Part shown: piece by piece, positions 17,519 to 25,356 of the stretch
Layout of the letters: each line of letters begins with the position of its first letter
Position numbering within the stretch: position 1 is the stretch's first letter
Source: Modestobacter lapidis
GTDB lineage: Bacteria; Actinomycetota; Actinomycetes; Mycobacteriales; Geodermatophilaceae
NCBI GenBank assembly: GCA_019779905.1
Contig: JABAKE010000030.1
Coordinates: forward strand, 1 to 35,505
Length of the DNA stretch: 35,505 bases
Direction of reading: 5' to 3'
Notes under the pieces: generated by a model
What the model saw: only the letters and a program-made list of their open reading frames with translations
Databases searched by the model: none
Told to the model about the DNA's origin: nothing
Position numbers and translations under genes: made by a program

Positions 17519-17577
17519 GGTCGAGGAACTTACGGCTTTATTCCGCGCAACCGAAGCACCTGCGTTACAGTTCCGCT
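17519..17577. promoter_or_regulatory. 59-bp divergent, probably leaderless promoter region with TTCCGC repeats
   Basis: For the IclR gene, TACAGT (17566-17571) ends 6 nt before ATG 17578 with no ribosome site between. For the hydroxylase, TAAGTT on the - strand ends 8 nt before its ATG, with TTCGGT 17 bp further up. Two direct TTCCGC repeats (17541-17546 and 17571-17576) are exactly 30 bp apart, about three helical turns, and are candidate IclR half-sites. Confidence 0.5.
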
Positions 17578-18402
17578 ATGGCGAATGAACCTGCCGCGCG
17601 TCGTCCGCCGACCCGCCCGACCGAGGCGGAGTCCGCGGTCGGCGGCGGCGGTCTCACCTCGGTCGACAACGCGCTGTGGCTGCTGCAGCTGATCGGGGAA
17701 CGTCAGGCGCTGCGGGTCGCCGAGGCCGCCGACCTGCTCGGCGTCGCCCGCTCCACCGCGCACCGGCTGCTCAGCGCGCTGCGCCGGCGCGGTTTCGTGA
17801 TGCAGGACCGACCCAACGGCGCCTACCGGCCCGGCCCCGCGCTCAACGAGATCGGCCTGGCCGCGATCAGCCGGATCGACATCCGCCGGGTCGCCCGTCC
17901 GGTGCTCGAGGAGCTGCGCGAGCAGACCCAGGAGACGGCCAGCCTCGCCGTCCTGGAGCGGGACACCATCCGCTTCGTCGACTGCGTGGAGAGCGCCCGG
18001 TCGGTCCGGGTGGGCAACCGGACCGGCGTCGTCCGGCTGGCGCACGCCTCCGCGGTCGGCAAGGCGATCCTGGCCGAGCTGCCGCTGAGCGAGCTGGAGC
18101 GCCGGTACCCCGGCCCCGAGCTGAGCGTCAGGACGGCGACCTCGCTCACCGACCTCGCCGAGCTGCACGAGCAGCTGGCCGAGATCCGCGCCCAGGGCTA
18201 TGCGTTGAACTGGGAGGAGAGCGCCGAGGGCGTCTCCGCGGTCGCGGTCGCGCTGCGCGACACCGCCGGCACCCCGCTGGCCGCGATCGGCATCGCCGCG
18301 CCCAGCAGCCGGACCGGCAGCATCGAGGGCATCCGGGCGCACGCCCCCGCGGTGCTGCGGGCGGCCCGGCTGGTGCAGGAGCGGCTGCACGCCCCGAGCT
18401 GA
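17578..18402 (+). CDS. IclR-family transcriptional regulator
   Basis: Regulator of 274 aa. A Gly-rich N-terminal linker precedes a winged HTH at about 27-90 (AADLLGVARSTAHRLLSALRR as the recognition region), and the IclR effector domain runs to about 265 (VGKAILAELP, then WEESAEGVSAVAVALRD, then GIAAPSSR). IclR proteins commonly control aromatic catabolism (PcaR, MhpR, HmgR types). It is divergent from the FAD hydroxylase and convergent with the aldehyde dehydrogenase at the end of the large - strand operon, so it may govern either. The start has no Shine-Dalgarno and a -10-like TACAGT just upstream, so it is probably leaderless. Confidence 0.94.
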   Translation: MANEPAARRPPTRPTEAESAVGGGGLTSVDNALWLLQLIGERQALRVAEAADLLGVARSTAHRLLSALRRRGFVMQDRPNGAYRPGPALNEIGLAAISRIDIRRVARPVLEELREQTQETASLAVLERDTIRFVDCVESARSVRVGNRTGVVRLAHASAVGKAILAELPLSELERRYPGPELSVRTATSLTDLAELHEQLAEIRAQGYALNWEESAEGVSAVAVALRDTAGTPLAAIGIAAPSSRTGSIEGIRAHAPAVLRAARLVQERLHAPS

Positions 18403-18446
18403 CCGCCGACCCGGGGAGGGACGGCCAGCTCGGGGCGGCAGCCGGG

Positions 18447-19877
18447 TCATGCCTCGCTCACCAGCTTGGCGAACAGGTAGTCCTCGATGCCCTCGGCGCC
18501 GCCCTCGGAGCCGTAGCCGCTGTCCTTGACCCCGCCGAACGGCGTCTCGGGCGCGGTGAGCATGAAGTGGTTGACCGCGAGCATGCCCGCCTCGATGCCC
18601 TCGGAGACCGCGTAGGCGGTCGCCCGGTCGGCGGTGAAGGCATACGAGGCCAGCCCGTAGGGCAGCGCGTTGGCCGCGGCCAGCCCCTCCTCCAGGTCGG
18701 TGAACGGGACGGCGAGCGCCAGCGGGCCGAAGGGCTCCTCGCTCATCACCCGCGCTGCCGGGTCCAGGCCGGCCAGCAACGTCGGCTGCCAGAAGTACCC
18801 GCCCTGCTCCCCCGGCCCGCCGCCGGTGAGCAGCTCGGCACCCCGGCCGATGGCATCGTCGACGAGCGCGGCCATCGCCGGCGGGCGCCGATCGTGGGCC
18901 AGCGGCCCGAGAGTGGTCTCCGGGTCCAGCCCGTTGCCCAGGCGCAGCTCGTCGATCGCCGCGGCGAAGCGCTTGGTGAACTCCTCGAACGCCCCCTCCT
19001 GCACCAGGAAGCGGGTAGGGGCGATGCAGATCTGGCCGGCGTTGCGGAACTTCGCGCCGACCGCCAGCTTCGCGGCCTTGTCGAGGTCCGCGTCGTCGAA
19101 GACGAGCACGGGGGCGTGCCCGCCCAGCTCCAGGGTGACCCGCTTGACGCCTTCGGCGGCCAGCGCGGCGATCTGCCGACCGACCGCGGTGGAGCCGGTG
19201 AAGGTGGCCTTGCGGACCTGCGGGTGCCGGATCAGGTGGCTCGACACGGTGGCCGGGTCGCCGAACACCACCGACAGCACGCCCGGCGGCAGCCCGGCAT
19301 CCACGAGGGCGCGGGCGAGTGCCAGCCCGGTGGCCGGGGTCTCCTCGGCCGGCTTGATCACCATGGTGCAGCCCGCGGCGAGCGCGCCGCCGATCTTGCG
19401 CGCCGGGATGGTGATCGGGAAGTTCCACGGCGTGAACGCCGCCACCGGACCGACCGGCTGGCGCAGCACGAGCTGGCGCACGCCGGGCCGGCGGGACGGC
19501 ACGATCCGGCCGTACACGCGACGGCCCTCCTCGGCGAACCAGTCGAGGATGTCGGCGGCGCCGTACACCTCCTGGATGGCCTCGCCGACCGGCTTACCCT
19601 GCTCGATGGTGGTCACCCGGCCGATCTCGTCGGCTCGCTCGCGCAGCAGCTCGGCGGCCCGGCGGAGGACGCCGTACCGGTCGTAGGCCGGGGTCTCGCG
19701 CCAGCTGCGGAACGCCCGGCCGGCGGCCTCGCACGCCTCGTCGAGGTCGGCGGTGGTGGCCATCGGCAGCTCGCCGACCGGCTGACCAGTGGCCGGGTCG
19801 ATGACCGGGCGGACGTCGCGGTCGCCGCGGCCGACCCAGCGGCCGTCGACGAGCAGCGACAGCTCGGGGTACTCCAT
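18447..19877 (-). CDS. NAD(P)+-dependent aldehyde dehydrogenase
   Basis: Aldehyde-to-acid oxidoreductase, 476 aa, close to succinate-semialdehyde/aryl-aldehyde dehydrogenases. Catalytic residues are all present: Asn152 (TPWNFP), Lys175 (IKPAEETP), Glu250 (LELGGHAP) and Cys284 (FRNAGQICIAPTR). ATG 19877 has GAGGAG upstream; a longer frame to 20141 has no start site and only overlaps the RraA gene. It is the last gene of the large operon. With the decarboxylase at 30563-32326, the simplest role is oxidation of the aryl aldehyde that enzyme would release (inference). Confidence 0.93.
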   Translation of the reverse strand: MEYPELSLLVDGRWVGRGDRDVRPVIDPATGQPVGELPMATTADLDEACEAAGRAFRSWRETPAYDRYGVLRRAAELLRERADEIGRVTTIEQGKPVGEAIQEVYGAADILDWFAEEGRRVYGRIVPSRRPGVRQLVLRQPVGPVAAFTPWNFPITIPARKIGGALAAGCTMVIKPAEETPATGLALARALVDAGLPPGVLSVVFGDPATVSSHLIRHPQVRKATFTGSTAVGRQIAALAAEGVKRVTLELGGHAPVLVFDDADLDKAAKLAVGAKFRNAGQICIAPTRFLVQEGAFEEFTKRFAAAIDELRLGNGLDPETTLGPLAHDRRPPAMAALVDDAIGRGAELLTGGGPGEQGGYFWQPTLLAGLDPAARVMSEEPFGPLALAVPFTDLEEGLAAANALPYGLASYAFTADRATAYAVSEGIEAGMLAVNHFMLTAPETPFGGVKDSGYGSEGGAEGIEDYLFAKLVSEA

Positions 19878-19928
19878 GGGGCTCCTCGTTCCGGTTCGGG
19901 ACGTCGCGCGTCCGCCGACGTCCGGGAT

Positions 19929-19951
19929 GCGGGGCCGGGCGCCGGCCCCGC
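19929..19951 (-). terminator. GC-rich hairpin after RraA-like gene 1
   Basis: Perfect 10-bp stem (19929-19938 with 19942-19951) and a 3-nt loop, starting 5 bp past the stop of the RraA-like gene at 19957 and 51 bp before the aldehyde dehydrogenase start. No U-tract follows on the - strand, so it is more likely an intra-operon pause or stability element than a full terminator. Confidence 0.4.
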
Positions 19952-19956
19952 GGGGC

Positions 19957-20601
19957 TTAGTCCGCGACCGCGCCGCCGGTCCGGGCGAACCCGTACACGG
20001 CCATCGTGGTCTCGCCCGCACGCAGCCGGTCCAGGTAACCGGCCTCCTTCGCGGCCCGGGCCCGGGCCGCGGTGAGGACGTCCGGCACCCGGTGGGCCGG
20101 CACGACGACCACGCCGTCGGCGTCGCCGACCACCAGGTCACCGCGGGCCACCGGGGCGACGCCGAGGGTCAGTGGCTCTCCGACGGTGCCGGCATCACCC
20201 TTGCCGGTGCCGCGCAGCGCCACCGAGCTGCTCCACACCGGGAAGCCGAGCTGCTCGAGCTGGGCGGTGTCGCGCACACCGCCGTCGATGACCAGCCCGA
20301 GGACGCCGCGCTGCTGCGCCGCCACGGTGAGCACCTCACCCCAGTAGCCGTGCGGCGCGGCGGCGGCGTCGACCACCAGCACCTCGCCGTCCGCGGCCTG
20401 CTCCAGGGCCAGGTGCAGCGGCAGGTTGTCCCCCGCCGCCGTGCGCACCGGGAGCGCGGTGCCGACCACGCCGGCGCCGGCCCACACCGGCCGCAGCGTG
20501 GCCGGCAGGTAGCAGTCCAGGCCGGAGGCCTCGTAGATCGTGGCGCTGCCCAGCGTGAGCAGCTCCGCTGTCAGCTCCGTGGTCAGTCGCGGGACGCTCA
20601 T
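19957..20601 (-). CDS. RraA/HMG-CHA-aldolase-fold protein 1
   Basis: Member of the RraA/4-hydroxy-4-methyl-2-oxoglutarate aldolase superfamily, 214 aa. The signature VIDGGVRD gives Arg110 and Asp111. At the position 20 residues before Arg110, where the Pseudomonas HMG/CHA aldolase has Asp102 (the D-x20-R-D motif), this protein has Glu89 (YWGEVLT). It might keep metal-dependent pyruvate-enolate chemistry such as aldol cleavage or oxaloacetate decarboxylation. It is the last of three tandem paralogs; its ATG overlaps the stop of the preceding one (20598-20601). Confidence 0.88.
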   Translation of the reverse strand: MSVPRLTTELTAELLTLGSATIYEASGLDCYLPATLRPVWAGAGVVGTALPVRTAAGDNLPLHLALEQAADGEVLVVDAAAAPHGYWGEVLTVAAQQRGVLGLVIDGGVRDTAQLEQLGFPVWSSSVALRGTGKGDAGTVGEPLTLGVAPVARGDLVVGDADGVVVVPAHRVPDVLTAARARAAKEAGYLDRLRAGETTMAVYGFARTGGAVAD

Positions 20602-21287
20602 GCGTCGTGCCGCTGGAGCAGGTGGTAGCCGTGCCGGGCGCGCGCCTCGGTGAGGCTGGTGCCCGCCAGCACGTCGGCGACGATCGCGTCCTCACGGACC
20701 TCGATGGCGGTGCAGATCTCCAGCACCTGCTCCTCGACCGCCGGCGGAACGGCGACCACGCCGTCGGCGTCGCCGAGCAGCAGGTCGCCGGCGGCGACGT
20801 TGACCCCGCCGACGCTCACCGGCCGGCCCACGTCGGAGACCTCGACCCGGTCCTTGCCGGTGCGCATGAAGCGGCCCTTGCTGTAGATCGGGTAGCCGAC
20901 GCCCAGCGCGCGCTGCACGTCGCGGCAGACGCCGTCGATCACCGTGCCGCCGATCCCCCGGTGGGAAGCCATCGCGGTGAGGATGTCGCCCCAGACGGTG
21001 CAGTCGGTGCGGCCGCCGTTGTCGAGCACGACGACCTGACCGGGGGCGACGTCGTCGAGGTAGTCGCCCACCGTGCCGGGCGGCGAGCCGGCGGTCACGT
21101 ACCGGACGGGGAACGCCCGGCCGCACAGCCGGGCGCCGTCGAACAGCGGCGCGATGCCGAGCATCGACCCGGGCCGGCCGAGCCGGTCGAGGGCGTCGGA
21201 CACCGTGGCGGCGGAGAAGCGGGCGAGCGGGTGCGGCTCGGCGCCCGGCGGGGCGGCGGCCGGCTGTGCGTCGACGGGGTGGGTCAC
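20598..21287 (-). CDS. RraA/HMG-CHA-aldolase-fold protein 2, best aldolase candidate
   Basis: RraA-superfamily protein of 229 aa carrying the full catalytic set of the class II HMG/CHA aldolase: Asp101 (VWGDIL), then exactly 20 residues, then Arg122-Asp123 (VIDGVCRD). These equal Asp102/Arg123/Asp124 of the Pseudomonas putida enzyme, which splits 4-carboxy-4-hydroxy-2-oxoadipate into pyruvate and oxaloacetate. With the LigJ-like hydratase in the same operon it is the natural last step of a gallate/protocatechuate 4,5-cleavage branch. Both ends overlap neighbours by ATGA. Confidence 0.9.
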   Translation of the reverse strand: MTHPVDAQPAAAPPGAEPHPLARFSAATVSDALDRLGRPGSMLGIAPLFDGARLCGRAFPVRYVTAGSPPGTVGDYLDDVAPGQVVVLDNGGRTDCTVWGDILTAMASHRGIGGTVIDGVCRDVQRALGVGYPIYSKGRFMRTGKDRVEVSDVGRPVSVGGVNVAAGDLLLGDADGVVAVPPAVEEQVLEICTAIEVREDAIVADVLAGTSLTEARARHGYHLLQRHDA

Positions 21288-21958
21288 GGGGTGGCCTCCT
21301 CGACCGTCGGGAACTTGCTGTCGTGCATGACCGCGGTGACCGGCTGCCCGCTGGTCACGGCCTCGGCCATGGCCGCCTCCCGGGCGACGATGCGTTCGGC
21401 CAGGCCGATGACCCGGTCGAGCTCGGCGGCGGGCACGAAGACCACGCCGTTGCGGTCGGCAAGGACGGCGTCACCGGGGTGCACGGTCGTCCCGGCGACC
21501 TCGATCGGCTCCTCCATGGCCAGCTGGACGATCCGGCCGCGGGCGCTCACCGGCACCACGGCGCGACCGAACACCGGGAAGTCGTGCTCCTCGCTCTCGG
21601 CGATGTCCCGGCAGGCGCCGTCGATGACCACGCCGCCGATGCCGCGCAGCCGGGCGGCGCGGGTGAGGATGCCGCCCCAGCTGGAGACGTCCACCCGGCC
21701 GGAGTTGGCGATGACCAGCACGTCGCCGGCGTCGGCGGCCTCGATGGCCGCGGCGGCGATGTGCTGCGCGGGCCGGCCGGACTCGCGGGGCCCGGCCAGG
21801 ACCGTGCGGACCCGACCGGCGACCGGCGCGGGCACCGACCACAGCGGGCGGATGCCGGTGGTCGCCCCGGAGAGCCCGAGGGTGTCCAGGGCATCGGAGA
21901 CGGCGCAGGTGTCCAGCGCGCGCAGCCGGTCGAGCGCGTCCGGCGCCGGGCCGGTCAT
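21284..21958 (-). CDS. RraA/HMG-CHA-aldolase-fold protein 3
   Basis: RraA-superfamily protein of 224 aa. It has Arg117-Asp118 in VIDGACRD, but the acidic residue 20 positions earlier is Gly96 (SSWGGILT). Loss of that water-binding acid suggests changed or lost aldolase activity compared with its two neighbours. It might have a different lyase/decarboxylase role or act as a hetero-oligomer partner. Its ATG at 21958 overlaps the stop of a small ORF (21955-22044); no strong ribosome site of its own is visible. Confidence 0.86.
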   Translation of the reverse strand: MTGPAPDALDRLRALDTCAVSDALDTLGLSGATTGIRPLWSVPAPVAGRVRTVLAGPRESGRPAQHIAAAAIEAADAGDVLVIANSGRVDVSSWGGILTRAARLRGIGGVVIDGACRDIAESEEHDFPVFGRAVVPVSARGRIVQLAMEEPIEVAGTTVHPGDAVLADRNGVVFVPAAELDRVIGLAERIVAREAAMAEAVTSGQPVTAVMHDSKFPTVEEATP

Positions 21959-22044
21959 CGGGATCCTGCCGTCGGGGCCGGGACGGCCCGCGCGGCCGGG
22001 CGGTGCCCGGGTGCGCTGCCTCCGTCGAGGGCGGGTCGTGCCAT
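21955..22044 (-). CDS. 29-aa ORF translationally coupled to RraA-like gene 3
   Basis: ATG 22044 on the - strand has GGAAGGT 9 nt upstream (complement of 22054-22060). The 29-codon frame ends with TGA overlapping the ATG of the RraA-like gene (ATGA). The peptide is Ala/Pro/Arg/Gly-rich with no known motif. It repeats the arrangement seen before the alcohol dehydrogenase (13229-13282). A coupling leader, a tiny protein or a remnant are all possible. Confidence 0.4.
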   Translation of the reverse strand: MARPALDGGSAPGHRPAARAVPAPTAGSR

Positions 22045-22205
22045 GGTCGTGCCACCTTCCGTTGGACTGGGTACCTGCGCGTGCCGGGCACCATCCGCGC
22101 GGGGGATGGTCGGCCTGTGGCGGACGCTACACATCCTGCTCAGTCTGCGGAACGCAGCCCGATCTCCATTCCGCTGGACAGAACAGTCCTCGCGGCCGGC
22201 ACCGG
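22045..22205 (-). promoter_or_regulatory. intra-operon gap with GCGGAA/TTCCGC inverted repeat
   Basis: The gap between the FAD hydroxylase and the RraA set is the widest among the downstream genes of the operon. It holds GCGGAA (22147-22152) and TTCCGC (22169-22174) in inverted order, 16 bp apart. The same hexamer occurs twice in the IclR promoter, so this may be an internal regulated promoter. Evidence is motif similarity only. Confidence 0.35.
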
Positions 22206-24116
22206 TCATCGGCCCAGCGCGAGGGCGGCCTGCCGGATCCGGGCGAGGAACGGGTCGGCGGGGTCCGCGCCGGCCGGCACGCACCCGCCGTTCAGCACGA
22301 GCAGCACCGCGGCCCGCAGCTCGCCCACCGGGTCGCCCGGCAGGTCGGCCACCCGCCAGGCCACCTTCCGGTCCGGGCGCACCAGCACCGCCCCGGCCGG
22401 CCCGACCTCCCGCACCTGGGCCCAGCCGGCCACGGCGTCCGGGACGACGACCACCTCGACCCCGAACGCCGCGGGCCCCACCACGGCACCGGCCGCCTCC
22501 CGCCACGCGCCGGCCCCGGCCGGCCCGGTGAAGAGCGTGAAGGCGGCGCCGGTCGACACCAGGTCGAGGGTGGACACCGGCTCGGCGACCCCGCCGCCCT
22601 CGCCCACCCACACGTGCGGCAGGTGGTGCCCCGGCCGGGTGGTGGGCTGGTACTCGATCGGGGAGTCGTGCCCGGGTGGCGGCGGGGTGCCGTCGGCCAC
22701 CAGGGCACCGGCGGGATAGGAGTAGCCGGCCTCCACGTTGAGCTGGCTGTAGTCGTTGGCGTTCTCCGCCACGGCCGCGGCGACCCGGGCCCGGCGCTCC
22801 GCCCCGTCCGGGGTGTCGCTGAGGAAGACCTCCACCTGGTGCCAGCCGTCCTCCTCCGACTGCCCCGGCGCCAGGCCCAGCGCGGCGCCGATCGGCGCGT
22901 GCCGGCCGGCGTTCTCCAGCGCATGTGCGGTGTAGTACGCCGCGATCGGCCGGCGCTCCCGCTCGTAGCTGTCGAGCAGGCCGTCGTCGGCCTGGCCGCC
23001 GAGCACCGCGGCCAGCTTCCAGGCGAGGTTGTGCACGTCCTGCACCGCGCAGTTGAGCCCCAGCCCGCCGGTCGGCGGGTGCCGGTGCGCGGCGTCGCCC
23101 ACCAGGAAGGCCGAGCCGATCCGGAACCGCCGGGCCACCACGCCCTCGTACTGCCAGTGGCTGCTGGCGTGCCGGGTGATCGGATGGTCGGCGGGCAGCC
23201 CGAGCATCGCCCGGGCGCGGGCCAGCAGGCCCTCCTCGTCCTCCGCCACGGTGCCGTCGGCCGGGTCGCCGGGGCGGGGGGTCAGGGCGACCACCCACTC
23301 CGGCGACTCCCGCCCGTACCGGAGCGGGCCCAGCGCCTGCAGCGCCCCCACCGTTCGCCCCTGCCCCGATGGCTGGATGAAGTGCGCGAGCAGCGCATCG
23401 GGCTCGGACCACGTCCGGAGGTCCGTGCTCACGTAGTGGCTGACCACGTCGCGGATGGCCCGCGGCCCGTCCAGCTCGGTGCCCAGCAGACCGGCGCTGA
23501 CCCGGCCACCGTCGGCGGCCACCAGGTAGCGGGCGCGCACCTGCCGGACGGCGCCGGTGGCGCGGTCGGTGACCGTGGCGGTGATCCCGTTCCCGTCCTG
23601 CTGCTCGAGGCCGGTCAGCTCCTGGCCGCCGCGGATCCGCCCGGGGGCGCACGCGTCGGCGTGCTGCCACAGCAGCCGGTCCAGCCGGATCTGCGGCAGG
23701 TTGGAGAACCGCCGCGGGCTCGCCTCGGCGTACCGCACCGCGTCCGGGCCACCGCCCCAGGCGGGCACCTCACCGAGCTTGACCCCGTGCAGCGGCGTCG
23801 GCCCGCCGACCGACGTGTACCAGACGACCTTGCGCCACCGGTCGTCGCTGGGGGCCAGGGCGTAGACGTCGTCGGCCACCCCCATCTCCGCGAGGATCTC
23901 CATGGTCCGCACGTTGAGCAGGTGCGCCCGCGGATAGTGCGAGGTGAAGCCGCGGCGTTCGACGAGCAGCACCTCGACACCCCGCTGGGCGAGCAGCACC
24001 GCCGCCGACAGGCCGGCCGGGCCGCCCCCGACGATGAGCACCGGCACCTCCTCGGGCCAGTGCGCGGGGTCCAGCGGGGCAAGCAGGGCGGGCCGGCTGA
24101 CGGTCGGTGGGGGCAC
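22206..24116 (-). CDS. class A FAD-dependent aromatic hydroxylase, PheA/TfdB type
   Basis: Large single-component flavoprotein monooxygenase, 636 aa, the size of phenol/dichlorophenol/resorcinol hydroxylases with a C-terminal thioredoxin-like dimerisation domain (about 470-636). FAD motifs are GGGPAG (30-35), DG at 202-203 (VAADGGRVSAGLLG) and GD at 340-341 (LVGDAAHRHPPTGGLGLN). GTG 24116 is preceded by GAGGAG. It lies between the extradiol-dioxygenase/ATPase genes and the RraA genes. The likely role is ortho-hydroxylation of a phenolic acid to give the catecholic or pyrogallolic substrate for the LigB-type dioxygenase (inference). It is unrelated in size and detail to the 428-aa hydroxylase at 16232-17518. 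Confidence 0.9.
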   Translation of the reverse strand: MPPPTVSRPALLAPLDPAHWPEEVPVLIVGGGPAGLSAAVLLAQRGVEVLLVERRGFTSHYPRAHLLNVRTMEILAEMGVADDVYALAPSDDRWRKVVWYTSVGGPTPLHGVKLGEVPAWGGGPDAVRYAEASPRRFSNLPQIRLDRLLWQHADACAPGRIRGGQELTGLEQQDGNGITATVTDRATGAVRQVRARYLVAADGGRVSAGLLGTELDGPRAIRDVVSHYVSTDLRTWSEPDALLAHFIQPSGQGRTVGALQALGPLRYGRESPEWVVALTPRPGDPADGTVAEDEEGLLARARAMLGLPADHPITRHASSHWQYEGVVARRFRIGSAFLVGDAAHRHPPTGGLGLNCAVQDVHNLAWKLAAVLGGQADDGLLDSYERERRPIAAYYTAHALENAGRHAPIGAALGLAPGQSEEDGWHQVEVFLSDTPDGAERRARVAAAVAENANDYSQLNVEAGYSYPAGALVADGTPPPPGHDSPIEYQPTTRPGHHLPHVWVGEGGGVAEPVSTLDLVSTGAAFTLFTGPAGAGAWREAAGAVVGPAAFGVEVVVVPDAVAGWAQVREVGPAGAVLVRPDRKVAWRVADLPGDPVGELRAAVLLVLNGGCVPAGADPADPFLARIRQAALALGR

Positions 24117-24136
24117 GGGATCTCCTCGTCGGGAAC

Positions 24137-24176
24137 GGCGGCCGGGCGCGCTCGCCGGCCGCCGCCGGCCGGCGGC
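24137..24176 (-). other. pair of GC-rich inverted repeats between ATPase and hydroxylase genes
   Basis: GGCGGCCGG (24137-24145) pairs with 24155-24163 around a 9-nt loop, and an overlapping 16-bp palindrome covers 24161-24176. They lie in the 79-bp space after the ABC ATPase stop and before the hydroxylase start. They can form a stable RNA structure, perhaps lowering expression of downstream genes; no U-tract follows. Confidence 0.4.
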
Positions 24177-24195
24177 GGTCAGCGGGCGGCGCGGC

Positions 24196-25356
24196 TCAGC
24201 CGGCGACCGCGGCCGGCAACCGGGGTGCGGTGACGCCGGCGGCGGCGGGTCCGTCGCCGGGCAGCCCGACGACCTGCGCGGCCGGCACGCTGAGGGTGAC
24301 CTCGTGCCCCGGCGACAGGTCGTCGGGACCGAAGCGATGCAGCTCGCCCTCGTCGACCTGGGCCCGGACCAGCGCCCCGCCCACGTCCACCAGCACCCGC
24401 ATGCAGCTGCCCAGGTAGGTGGACGCCTTGATCCGGCCGGTGAGCGTGCTCGCGTCGGGCGACCGTTCCGCGTTCACGCAGACGTGCGAGGCCCGGAAGG
24501 CCACGGCCGCCGGGGTGCCGGCCGGGCCGGGCGCCGCGCCCGCGACCCGGACGGCGGTGTTCGTACCGGTCACCCCGACGACGTAGCCGCCGGCCAGCAC
24601 GTCCCCGACCGTGCCCTGCAGGATGTTCTGGAAGCCCATGAAGTCGGCCACGAACGCGCTGGCCGGGCGGCGGTAGAGCTCCCGCGGGCTGCCGACCTGC
24701 TCGATCCGGCCCATGTTCATGACCACGACCCGGTCGGCCAGTGCGATGGCCTCCTCCTGGTCGTGGGTCACGTACACCGAGGTGGTGCCGAGCTGGTCGT
24801 GCAGCTCCCGGATCTGGGCCCGCATCGACAGCCGGAGCTTCGCGTCCAGGTTGGACAGCGGCTCGTCGAAGAGCATCAGCGTGGGCCGGTTGACCATCGC
24901 CCGGGCCAGCGCGACCCGCTGCTGCTGGCCACCGGACAGCGAGGTGGCCATCTGGTCGATCCGCTCGGCCAGCCCGACCCGGTCCAGCATGTCCACGACC
25001 TGCTCACGCGCCTGGGGCTTGGCCACCTTGGCCAGCTTGAGCGGGTAGCCGACGTTGCCGGCCACCGTCATGTGCGGCCACAGCCCGTAGCTCTGGAACA
25101 CCATGCCGATGTCGCGCTTGTCCGGCGGCACGAAGGTGCCGGACGTGGCGGAGTAGACCACCCGGTCGGCGATGCTGATCTCCCCGCGGGTCGGCACCTC
25201 CAACCCGGCCAGACAGCGCAGCGTGGTCGTCTTGCCGCAGCCGCTGGGCCCCAGCAGGGTGACGAACTCCCCGGGGACGATGTCCAGGTCCAGGTGCTCC
25301 ACGGCGGTCGAGCCGCCGAACTCCTTGACCAGACCATCGATCTTCACGCCGCTCAT
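24196..25356 (-). CDS. ABC importer ATPase, PotA/FbpC type with TOBE domain
   Basis: Nucleotide-binding subunit of the second importer, 386 aa. Walker A GPSGCGKT (36-43), Q-loop Gln88, signature LSGGQ (140-144), Walker B LMLFDEP (160-166) and H-loop His198 are intact. The last 140 or so residues form the TOBE-type regulatory region found in polyamine, iron and sugar importers. ATG 25356 overlaps the stop of the dioxygenase gene (ATGA). Its permease and binding protein are encoded upstream in the same operon (27532-30569), split from it by the LigJ-like and LigB-like genes, an unusual interleaving of transport and catabolic genes. Confidence 0.93.
   Translation of the reverse strand: MSGVKIDGLVKEFGGSTAVEHLDLDIVPGEFVTLLGPSGCGKTTTLRCLAGLEVPTRGEISIADRVVYSATSGTFVPPDKRDIGMVFQSYGLWPHMTVAGNVGYPLKLAKVAKPQAREQVVDMLDRVGLAERIDQMATSLSGGQQQRVALARAMVNRPTLMLFDEPLSNLDAKLRLSMRAQIRELHDQLGTTSVYVTHDQEEAIALADRVVVMNMGRIEQVGSPRELYRRPASAFVADFMGFQNILQGTVGDVLAGGYVVGVTGTNTAVRVAGAAPGPAGTPAAVAFRASHVCVNAERSPDASTLTGRIKASTYLGSCMRVLVDVGGALVRAQVDEGELHRFGPDDLSPGHEVTLSVPAAQVVGLPGDGPAAAGVTAPRLPAAVAG

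Noticed and set aside
20607..24233. Very long + strand open frame opposite the RraA and hydroxylase genes
   Set aside because: This is a shadow of high-GC antisense codon bias; the - strand genes have complete domains, motifs and coupled starts.
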